A stretch of 23,500 nt of DNA from JBBRZF01 sp038236965 (GTDB lineage: Bacteria; Acidobacteriota; Terriglobia; Terriglobales; Acidobacteriaceae). The notes beneath the pieces are model-generated. The model saw only the letters and a list, made by a program, of their open reading frames with translations, searched no databases and had not been told where the DNA came from. Position 1 is the first letter of the stretch. The number at the start of each line of letters is the position of its first letter. Positions 1 through 6,888 of the stretch are shown in pieces. Position numbers and translations under genes: made by a program. Where the stretch lies: assembly GCA_038236965.1 (NCBI GenBank), contig JBBRZF010000038.1:1-23500 (forward strand), read 5' to 3'.

Positions 1-2456
1 ATCCGCGATTCACGCGTACCGCCTCTGTGGCTGACCTATTCCTGCAAATCCGCGTCGGCGCGGATATAGCTTTTCTGGGGGGAGTGATCAGTTACGCCCT
101 CGAAAACGAGAGGATCAACAAAGAGTACCTGGTCAATTACACAAACGCCTCATTCGTCATCAAGGATGGGTTCAAACTTCCAGAAGACGGACTTTACTCT
201 GGCTACGATCCTGCCACTCGAACCTACGACAAGAGCACGTGGAACTATGAAGGGAGCGGTGGTACATCAGAGAAAGCTGCTGGCGCTCCAGCCAAAGCGG
301 GTACGCAACACGCCGCCGAACAATCTGTAGCTGGAGGGAAAAAGGGCGATGTCACACAACACGGATATGCAGCGGCCGGAACACCTCCACCTACGATGCC
401 GGAGAACATCACCTACGACCTGACCCTTCAAAATCCAAGGTGCGTATACCAGTTGCTGAAGAAGCAGTATTCGCGTTACACCCCGGAGATGGTCGAACGG
501 ATCACGGGCATTCCTCGCGACAAGTTTCTCAAAGCGGCTGATCTTTTCACGTCGATCCGTAAAGACGGAGACACGAAGAAGGTCGCAACCATCGTTTACG
601 CAGTTGGATGGACACACCACGGTTCGGGCACGCAGACCATCCGAACCGCTGCCATGCTTCAGTTGCTGCTGGGCAACGTAGGGCGTGCAGGCGGCGGAGT
701 AAATGCCTTGCGCGGACACTCCAATATTCAGGGCGCAACCGATATGGCCGGCATCTTCGATATCCTTCCGGGATACCTGAAGGTTCCGACTCCAGCGGAC
801 GTCGACCTGAAGACGTTCTTAACCCGCACGACTGCCAAGACCGCCAAACCTCACGAATGGGATTCCTTTAATTACTGGTCGAACACCCCGAGGTTTATGG
901 TTTCGTTTCTGAAGGCGATGTATGGCGATGCGGCAAAGAAGGAGAACGATTTCGCTTTTAGCTATCTTCCGAAAATCGACCGCAACTACTCGTGGACCGA
1001 GATTTGGGATGCCATGTATAAGGGCAAAATGAAGGGGTTGTTTGCCTTTGGTATGAACGGCGTCCAGATAGGTCCCAACACGCAGAAGAATATCGATGCG
1101 CTGAAGAAGGCCGATTGGCTTGTCGTCTGCGAGATCTATCCGGATGAGACCAGCGAATTCTGGAAGGGTCCGGGAATCTCTGCCGACGAGATGAAGAAGA
1201 TCAACACAACTGTTTATCGGTTGCCTGGCGCGGGCTTCGCAGAAAAGGACGGAACGTTCGTAAATTCGGCGAGGTGGTTGCAGTGGAAGAACATCGCTGT
1301 TCCACCGCCGGGAGATGCGAGGTTGGATCAGGACATTCTGGCGCAAATCTTCCTGAAGATTCGCGAGTTGTATCAGAAGGAAGGCGGCAAATTCCCAGAT
1401 CCGATACTAAACGCGTCGTGGAGTTACACCACTCCGCGGAATCCATCACTGTCAGAGATAGCCAAGGAAATCAATGGTCGCGCATTGGCTGATGTGGTAG
1501 ACGAAAAAACGAATACAACAATCAAGGCCGGCCAACAGTTACCACTCTTCACCTTCCTGCGGGATGACGGAACTACCATGTCCGGCAATTGGCTGTATTG
1601 CGGCTCATGGACGGAAGCCGGCGCAATGACGCAGCGGCGCGGCACCGAGGATCCCTCAGGCCTCGGTATCTACCCTAATTGGGCCTGGTCGTGGCCGGCG
1701 AATCGCCGCGTTCTTTATAACCGCGCATCCTGCGATCTCACCGGCAAGCCGTGGGATCCTGACCGGAAACAGGTCTGGTGGAATGAAGCGTCCCAAAAAT
1801 GGGTGGGTTCAGACGTGCCCGACTTCAAGGTTGATTCGCCGCCGAAGGACCACATGGGACCGTTCATCATGAATCCAGAAGGCGTAGGACGAATCTTCGT
1901 TCCGCTTGGCATGATTTCAGATGGTCCGTTCCCTGAACACTACGAGCAGGTCGAGAGCCCTACAGAGAATCCGTTACATCCGCAACAGTCCACTAATCCG
2001 GTAACCAAGAGATTTTCTTCCACCGCCGACAAACTTGGCACAACGGCAGAGGGATACACGATCGTCTGTACGACGTATCGACTCACCGAGCACTATCACT
2101 ACTGGACAAAGAACAATCCAATGAACGTGCAACTCGTCCCTGAGCCGTTCGTGGAAATCCCCGCCGAGTTGGCGGACAACATGGGACTTCGCGGAGGCGA
2201 GAAGGTAAAAGTCAGCAGCGCTCGCGGGCACTACATCGCGAAAGCGATGGTCACACGCCGCATCAAGGGGATGATGATCAACGGAAAGAAAGTCTTTCAG
2301 ATCGGGATCCCCATCCACTGGGGCTATCGCGGGATTTCCGAAGATGAGGGACGGACCGCGCTCACTTCGGTGAACTCACTTTCTCCCGCAGTCATCGATC
2401 CGAACGCATACACGCCGGAGTTCAAGGGCTTCCTCGTCAAACTCGAGAAGGCCTAG
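1..2456 (+). CDS. fdnG: Formate dehydrogenase-N/O type, catalytic (alpha) subunit, 5'-truncated
   Basis: This is the molybdopterin (bis-MGD) subunit that oxidises formate to CO2 on the periplasmic side of the membrane. The reading frame is open from base 3, so the gene enters from outside the window. A GTG at 27 lies inside the conserved run DPRFTRTASVAD and is not the start. From memory of E. coli FdnG (about 1015 residues), roughly the first 200 residues are missing, including the Tat signal, the first 4Fe-4S cluster and the Sec/Cys active-site residue, so selenocysteine use cannot be judged. Visible landmarks are YDKSTWNYE, QNPRCVYQLLKKQYSRYTPE, GRAGGGVNALRGHSNIQG, a C-terminal MGD-binding domain around LTEHYHYWTKNNP, and the family-typical end FKGFLVKLEKA. 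An Ala/Gly/Gln-rich stretch of about 50 residues (bases about 252-414) interrupts the alignment with the E. coli protein. It is followed after 16 bp by the beta subunit. The family call is firm; N-type versus O-type cannot be separated. Confidence 0.93.
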   Translation, partial: PRFTRTASVADLFLQIRVGADIAFLGGVISYALENERINKEYLVNYTNASFVIKDGFKLPEDGLYSGYDPATRTYDKSTWNYEGSGGTSEKAAGAPAKAGTQHAAEQSVAGGKKGDVTQHGYAAAGTPPPTMPENITYDLTLQNPRCVYQLLKKQYSRYTPEMVERITGIPRDKFLKAADLFTSIRKDGDTKKVATIVYAVGWTHHGSGTQTIRTAAMLQLLLGNVGRAGGGVNALRGHSNIQGATDMAGIFDILPGYLKVPTPADVDLKTFLTRTTAKTAKPHEWDSFNYWSNTPRFMVSFLKAMYGDAAKKENDFAFSYLPKIDRNYSWTEIWDAMYKGKMKGLFAFGMNGVQIGPNTQKNIDALKKADWLVVCEIYPDETSEFWKGPGISADEMKKINTTVYRLPGAGFAEKDGTFVNSARWLQWKNIAVPPPGDARLDQDILAQIFLKIRELYQKEGGKFPDPILNASWSYTTPRNPSLSEIAKEINGRALADVVDEKTNTTIKAGQQLPLFTFLRDDGTTMSGNWLYCGSWTEAGAMTQRRGTEDPSGLGIYPNWAWSWPANRRVLYNRASCDLTGKPWDPDRKQVWWNEASQKWVGSDVPDFKVDSPPKDHMGPFIMNPEGVGRIFVPLGMISDGPFPEHYEQVESPTENPLHPQQSTNPVTKRFSSTADKLGTTAEGYTIVCTTYRLTEHYHYWTKNNPMNVQLVPEPFVEIPAELADNMGLRGGEKVKVSSARGHYIAKAMVTRRIKGMMINGKKVFQIGIPIHWGYRGISEDEGRTALTSVNSLSPAVIDPNAYTPEFKGFLVKLEKA

Positions 2457-2472
2457 GAAAGGGGGTACGAAG

Positions 2473-3384
2473 ATGAGCGATAGAACAACACTTCAGATAG
2501 TTCAAATTTCGGGCCACCCTGGTCCGGTACCCGGTAATGGCGTTCAACGTCAGGAACAAGTTTGCAAACTGGTCGATACCACAACCTGCATTGGCTGCAA
2601 GGCATGTGAGGTGGCGTGTGTTGAATGGAACGATCTGCCCTTCCAGCGCACTACTTTCGACAACACGTACCAGACGATGCCGGAGACGAATTGGAATTAC
2701 TGGAACCTGATCAAGTTCAACGAGCACGAAGGCGAGGATGGCACGTTGCAATGGTTAATGCGCAAGGATCAATGCATGCACTGCGCCGATCCCGGGTGTC
2801 TGCGGGCGTGTCCGGCGGACGGCGCAATCGTGCAGTACTCCAACGGCATCGTTGACTTCCAGCAGGAGCACTGCATCGGCTGCCAGTACTGCGTCTCCGG
2901 ATGCCCGTTCAATATTCCGCGGTTTAACTCGTCCACAAAAAAGGTGTACAAATGCACGCTATGTTCCGACAGAGTATCGGAGGGATTGGAACCAGCCTGC
3001 ATCAAGGCGTGCCCCACTGGATGCCTGCACTTCGGTACCAAGGACGACATGAAGATGCTGGCCAACACCCGAGTTACGCAACTGAAGGAACACTACGGGA
3101 TGGAGAAGGCCGGAGTTTACGACCCCGAGAGCGTCGGCGGCACCCACGTCTTGTACGTCTTGCATGACGCAACTACACCAGAACTGTACGGCGGTCTGCC
3201 GGCAGTCCCCAGGATTCCTCTCAGTTTCACGGTATGGAAGAGTTTCTTTAAGCCGCTGGGATTGGCGGCTGCGATGCTCAGCTTTTTCGGGGTTTTGTTC
3301 CATTACATTTTCGAGGGTCCTCGGCGAATCCAGCCTGAGTTGCCGGTGAAACTTAGCGAACCTCCGGCGAGGGGGAACCAATAA
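2473..3384 (+). CDS. fdnH: Formate dehydrogenase iron-sulfur (beta) subunit
   Basis: This 303-residue subunit carries electrons through four 4Fe-4S clusters from the catalytic subunit to cytochrome b. The Cys groups are visible in order: CIGCKACEVAC near residue 39, CMHCADPGCLRACP near 100, CIGCQYCVSGCP near 135, and CTLCSDRV with ACIKACPTG near 160-180. A single hydrophobic helix (about residues 258-282, PLGLAAAMLSFFGVLFHYIF) anchors it in the membrane, as in E. coli FdnH (294 residues). The N-terminus has no Sec signal, so export probably rides on the Tat signal of the alpha subunit. The start ATG follows a purine-rich GAAAGGGGG about 10 bp upstream. The stop codon overlaps the next start as TAATG, implying translational coupling. 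Family and role are secure. Confidence 0.95.
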   Translation: MSDRTTLQIVQISGHPGPVPGNGVQRQEQVCKLVDTTTCIGCKACEVACVEWNDLPFQRTTFDNTYQTMPETNWNYWNLIKFNEHEGEDGTLQWLMRKDQCMHCADPGCLRACPADGAIVQYSNGIVDFQQEHCIGCQYCVSGCPFNIPRFNSSTKKVYKCTLCSDRVSEGLEPACIKACPTGCLHFGTKDDMKMLANTRVTQLKEHYGMEKAGVYDPESVGGTHVLYVLHDATTPELYGGLPAVPRIPLSFTVWKSFFKPLGLAAAMLSFFGVLFHYIFEGPRRIQPELPVKLSEPPARGNQ

Positions 3385-4124
3385 TGGCTACTACGGTTAA
3401 GAATTTTGGTGAGGAGCCAAATCGCATCGATCGCTTGGGTCGCACGGTAGTCCACGAAGGGGAACTCCTGCGCCACTCGGTCTACACCCGATTCCTCCAC
3501 TGGATGTACGGGATATTTTTCTTCCTGGCGCTGATGTCGGGCTTCGGCATCTACCTGCCTTGGATCTTTCGTTGGTTCACTCCGTTGCTTGGCGGCGGAC
3601 CTACCACGAGGATATTGCACCCGTGGTTCGGGCTCGGGTTCGTGATCTTCTTTGGGCTGCAGGTTTTGAACTGGCGGAACCTGATGCGCTGGACAGAAGC
3701 CGATACGCGCTGGATGCGCAACATCAAGTCTTACATTCGCAACGAAGAGGCGGTGGAAGCCCCGGATGTCGGCTTTTTCAACGCAGGCCAGAAACTCCAG
3801 TTCTGGGAGATCGTGGGAGGATGTGTTGCCTACGTGATCACCGGTGTGATCATGTGGTTCCCCGAAATTTTCGGACGCATCGCGGTGGCTATCTCTTACG
3901 TGATCCATGACATTTCAGCCCTCATCATGCTCGCGGGAATCTTCGTTCATATTTACCTGAGCACGATCGGCGAACCGCATACCTTCCAGTCGATGACGCG
4001 GGGCACGGTGAGGGAAGACTGGGCCTGGACGCATCACCCTGCATGGTTCCAGCGCATCACCGGCCGAGACCCGCGTGTAGCCTTAGCAGAGAGACGCAAA
4101 CGCCTTGTGGCAAGAGACGAATAA
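3384..4124 (+). CDS. fdnI: Formate dehydrogenase cytochrome b556 (gamma) subunit
   Basis: This 246-residue membrane subunit holds two b haems and passes electrons from the beta subunit to quinone. Four hydrophobic segments are visible (about residues 40-62, 78-97, 148-170 and 178-200). Candidate haem-ligand histidines sit in FLHWMYG (His39), the LHPWFG segment, DISALI (preceding His) and FVHIYLST. The FFNAGQKLQFW loop is typical of the FdnI/PhsC/HydC cytochrome b family. It is somewhat longer than E. coli FdnI (217 residues) because of extended N- and C-termini. The ATG overlaps the fdnH stop by one base. A second member of this family lies at 9845-10672, and the two share LHW, NAGQK, VH-Y and a following SM motif. 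This is the last gene of the fdn operon. Confidence 0.92.
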   Translation: MATTVKNFGEEPNRIDRLGRTVVHEGELLRHSVYTRFLHWMYGIFFFLALMSGFGIYLPWIFRWFTPLLGGGPTTRILHPWFGLGFVIFFGLQVLNWRNLMRWTEADTRWMRNIKSYIRNEEAVEAPDVGFFNAGQKLQFWEIVGGCVAYVITGVIMWFPEIFGRIAVAISYVIHDISALIMLAGIFVHIYLSTIGEPHTFQSMTRGTVREDWAWTHHPAWFQRITGRDPRVALAERRKRLVARDE

Positions 4125-4145
4125 TGACAGACAGGTAAACTTGGC

Positions 4146-4162
4146 GGCAGTGTCGCGCTGCC
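4146..4162 (+). terminator. Possible terminator hairpin after fdnI
   Basis: A 7-bp stem (GGCAGTG / CGCTGCC, one G-T wobble) with a 3-base loop lies 22 bp after the fdnI stop. It is followed by CTTTC, which is only a weak T tract. The position at the end of the operon supports a terminator, but the structure is small. Confidence 0.35.
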
Positions 4163-4483
4163 CTTTCATGACTCCGGACTTAGCCGTGACGTAGCTTCAA
4201 ATCGATGAACTACTTTGCCTCTCATTTGTTGGGTATCCGTCTATTTAAAGCGTATCCAATCGGCGCATTGGTTGAACAATAGAGCGTCTTGTCATCTCTG
4301 CCTTACCCCGCCCGACGCAGGCGACGGCTGTCGATTCCGAGACGTTCCCATATTTTCGGTGGGCCAGTGTCATGACTCCTGCACCTACTCTGATACCCCC
4401 CCCCGAGTTCCACCCTTCCAGCTGTCCTTCAAAAATCTAGTTACGCAATCTTGTAGTTAAGCAGTTGCTAAACACATAGATTC

Positions 4484-4497
4484 GTGACCTGCGTCAC
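4484..4497. promoter_or_regulatory. CRP/FNR-type operator candidate upstream of the cytochrome c gene
   Basis: GTGACCTGCGTCAC is a perfect 5+5 inverted repeat with a 4-base spacer. Its centre is about 77 bp before the cytochrome c ATG. The same half-sites and spacing recur at 12744-12757. The CRP/FNR family typically binds TGTGA-N6-TCACA-like sites, so an activator of that family is the natural candidate. The binding protein is not encoded in this window. Confidence 0.5.
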
Positions 4498-4567
4498 CGC
4501 TATTGCTTCGGGACTCGCGCATCATCATCTTGCCGGGCCGAGTGTATATGGCCGGTGGGAGATTGAT

Positions 4568-4915
4568 ATGCATTTCATACATCGCTTTTTAGTTATTGCG
4601 CTACTGGCCTCTGCCGCTGCGGTGAGCGTCGCTGCTGCTGACAAGCCAGCCGATGGTAAGTCGCTTTACCGGAGCAATTGCAAAGTCTGCCATGACAAGG
4701 GTTCCAAGAATGGCGTCTATACGCCGATGACCTTGACCCAGGATCAATGGAGGAAGTTCTTCTCGACGAAATTGGTTCCCGCGCACAAAAATGCGGTCGA
4801 CCAGAAGTCCGGGAAGAAAGTCCTGGAGTTGCTCACGCCCGAACAAATCAAATCGATCCAACGCTTCGCTATCGATCATGCCGCCGACTCGGAACAGCCG
4901 GCGACCTGCGGTTAA
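4568..4915 (+). CDS. Small exported monohaem c-type cytochrome
   Basis: This 115-residue periplasmic protein has a Sec signal peptide (hydrophobic about residues 7-22, likely cleaved after SVAAA) and one haem-binding motif CKVCH at residues 38-42. Met54 in TPM is the likeliest distal haem ligand. The motif near the mature N-terminus and the size are those of class I cytochromes c. The frame is open back to 4484, but ATG 4568 is chosen because it starts directly before the signal peptide and has GGGAG 7 bp upstream. It lies 46 bp before the porin-like gene and is probably co-transcribed with it. It may pass electrons to or from the downstream molybdoenzyme complex, but that partner is inference from position. 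Confidence 0.85.
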   Translation: MHFIHRFLVIALLASAAAVSVAAADKPADGKSLYRSNCKVCHDKGSKNGVYTPMTLTQDQWRKFFSTKLVPAHKNAVDQKSGKKVLELLTPEQIKSIQRFAIDHAADSEQPATCG

Positions 4916-4961
4916 GCATTCATACTCATCGCTCATTGCGAGCATGCAAAGGAACATCTTT

Positions 4962-6815
4962 ATGCGCAAAGTCGTTGCTAGTTGCGTTGCACTCATTATG
5001 CTGACGGGGTCCGGTCTCTGGGCTCAATCCAACGCGCAGGCTGCTCCCCAGTCTGCGACCACCACTCAAAATGCCGACCTCAAGACGGAGATCGAGCAGC
5101 TTAAAAAATCGATTGCCGCAATGGAAGCCCGCTTAGCCGAGCAGGAAAAAAAAGCTAGCGAATCCGCCACCGCACCTGCCGACGGAAAAGACACCGTTTC
5201 CACCACCGAATTGAAGAACGAAGTAAAAGAGCTGAATACCCGGTTGGCGGGTTCGGAGCGCAAGTCGGCTCTAGACCGCCTGAACTGGAGCGGTGATTTC
5301 CGTTTCCAGGCGCACAGCTACACCGCTCACATTCCGACGCACTTCGATGGCATGCAGATGCAGAACTACGTCGTGAAATCGCTCTTCCTGATTTCTCCGA
5401 CAAGCCAGGGCGGCTTAGGCGTGGCCTTGGATCCGGCGATGTTAGGATCCGTCACCACAGCCCAGTTCACCGGGATGCTGAACGGAGCAGTGCAGGCCAA
5501 CCCCGCACAGTACCAGGCCTTCACCAACAGCCTGACTTTCGCGCAACTCAAGCAGGCTTTCGGTTCCTTCCCGCCGTCCATGCAGCAGGGACTTATGGGC
5601 CTCTTGCAGCCGGCAACGTTGGTAAATGGCTATCAGGCCGACAACAACATCCTGTACACCAACCGCCTGCGTCTGAATCTTGATGCCAAGGTATCGGAAA
5701 ACGTCAGTGTCACCGCCAGACTCAGCATGTATAAGGTCTTTGGCGATTCGACGGGCGTCCAGGTCTTCAACGGCCAAGCCACTTCGATGAACATCGACGG
5801 TACCACGACGCGTGTGCCGAACTCGGATATCCTGCGTGTTGAGCGTGCCTACTTTACTTGGAACAAGATTGCCGGTTCGCCCTTGTACCTCTCCATTGGT
5901 CGTCGTCCCTCGACCGATGGTCCTCCTGTGAACTTCCGTCTTGACGAGCCTCGTGGCGGAACTCCGTCCGGTGGTCTCATTGACTATCAGTTCGACGGGA
6001 TTACCCTTGGCTATCACCTCGGCGAGAAAATCGCCCTTCGTGCTTGCTACGGTCTTGGATACGAATCTGGTTTCGGAAGTGGCGACGTTCTGAAGCGTCC
6101 TGCTGACCGTTTGAAAGACGTTCATTTGTTAGGCGGCAACTTTGATTTCTTTGCCACCGAAAAAAGCTTAATGCAGATAACCATTGCCAAAGCCTGGAAC
6201 GTAACCGACGGCTTCAACGGCCAGATGGTTCTTCCCAACAATCCGCTGACCGGCGAACCAATACTGGCTCCGGTAGTGATGCGGTACACACCCTCTGCCA
6301 ATCTCGGCGATATCAACCTGTATGGCTTGAACCTGACCAGAAGACTCGGACCGATGGACTTCTACGGCAGCTTCAACTGGACGAGCATACGGCCTAACGG
6401 CACCACCACCCCGTTCGGTGGATTGATGGCCGATCCCTTCGATACACCAGTGAACCGAGAGGGTCACATGGTAATGGTGGGTGCACGGTTTAGTGTTCCG
6501 AAGAACGACGGTCGCACGAAAATCGGTGGAGAGTTCAACCAGGGATCGAAATACTGGTTCAACTTTGCACAGGCAGAAGACGACATCATCGCTCCTAAAA
6601 GCAGCACTCGTGGAGAGGTGTATGAGACCTATCTCACGCACCGCATCAGCGAGCACTTCATCTTTAAAGCCGATTACATTCATTACAACTACACCTACTC
6701 GGGTTCGGGGTGGCACGTGCAAGCTCCCAAGCGGCTTAGCGAAACACCGCTCCTGGGCTTCCCGACCTACGACAAAGCCAACATGGTCACCGTTGGTCTG
6801 ACCGCTCGGTTCTAA
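4962..6815 (+). CDS. Outer-membrane porin-like beta-barrel protein, DUF3373-like
   Basis: This 617-residue protein has a Sec signal (residues 1 to about 21, ending LWAQ). A charged coiled-coil-like stretch with heptad-type repeats (about residues 38-65 and 82-98) follows, as in porins that carry an N-terminal periplasmic coiled coil. The rest alternates short amphipathic strands and ends VGLTARF, with the C-terminal Phe typical of outer-membrane barrels. The pattern NRLRLNLDAKVSENVSV and RLSMYKVFGDS resembles my memory of the DUF3373 family of Geobacter and Acidobacteria. The frame is open back to 4791, overlapping the cytochrome gene, but ATG 4962 has AAAGGA 8 bp upstream and begins a clean signal peptide; ATG 4944 is an alternative. 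Function is unknown; a substrate or ion channel serving the respiratory complex is plausible. Confidence 0.75.
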   Translation: MRKVVASCVALIMLTGSGLWAQSNAQAAPQSATTTQNADLKTEIEQLKKSIAAMEARLAEQEKKASESATAPADGKDTVSTTELKNEVKELNTRLAGSERKSALDRLNWSGDFRFQAHSYTAHIPTHFDGMQMQNYVVKSLFLISPTSQGGLGVALDPAMLGSVTTAQFTGMLNGAVQANPAQYQAFTNSLTFAQLKQAFGSFPPSMQQGLMGLLQPATLVNGYQADNNILYTNRLRLNLDAKVSENVSVTARLSMYKVFGDSTGVQVFNGQATSMNIDGTTTRVPNSDILRVERAYFTWNKIAGSPLYLSIGRRPSTDGPPVNFRLDEPRGGTPSGGLIDYQFDGITLGYHLGEKIALRACYGLGYESGFGSGDVLKRPADRLKDVHLLGGNFDFFATEKSLMQITIAKAWNVTDGFNGQMVLPNNPLTGEPILAPVVMRYTPSANLGDINLYGLNLTRRLGPMDFYGSFNWTSIRPNGTTTPFGGLMADPFDTPVNREGHMVMVGARFSVPKNDGRTKIGGEFNQGSKYWFNFAQAEDDIIAPKSSTRGEVYETYLTHRISEHFIFKADYIHYNYTYSGSGWHVQAPKRLSETPLLGFPTYDKANMVTVGLTARF

Positions 6816-6834
6816 GAGTTTCCTCCTGATGAAC

Positions 6835-6856
6835 GGGGTCGGTTTCGGCCGGCCCC
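6835..6856 (+). terminator. GC-rich hairpin between the porin and molybdoenzyme genes
   Basis: GGGGTCGG and CCGGCCCC form an 8-bp stem with one G-T wobble and a 6-base loop, 20 bp after the porin stop. No T run follows, and the next gene starts 33 bp later. It may attenuate transcription or stabilise an mRNA end rather than fully terminate. That would let the porin/cytochrome and reductase genes be expressed at different levels. Confidence 0.4.
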
Positions 6857-6888
6857 GGCAGTACAACCGAGTAGCAGAGTAGGGGTTC

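Larger units (their letters stand above)
4125..4567. other. Gene-free region between the fdn operon and the cytochrome c operon
   Basis: I see no convincing gene in these 443 bp. The only sizeable reading frame (4215-4460) has no ribosome binding site, no recognisable motif and an atypical composition. The stretch holds the possible fdn terminator (4146-4162), a run of nine C residues (4396-4404) and a GTGAC-N4-GTCAC palindrome (4484-4497). The last 80 bp must contain the promoter and leader of the cytochrome c gene. Confidence 0.6.

Noticed and set aside
27..60. GTG at 27 as the start of the first gene
   Set aside because: The frame stays open to the window edge and the preceding codons encode the conserved family segment DPRFTRTAS, so the true start is upstream.
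4215..4460. 81-codon open frame between the fdn and cytochrome operons
   Set aside because: No ribosome binding site, no domain, no signal peptide; it spans the C9 run and looks non-coding.
5442..6125. 227-codon open frame on the - strand
   Set aside because: It lies wholly antisense to the porin-like gene, with no motif or ribosome site.
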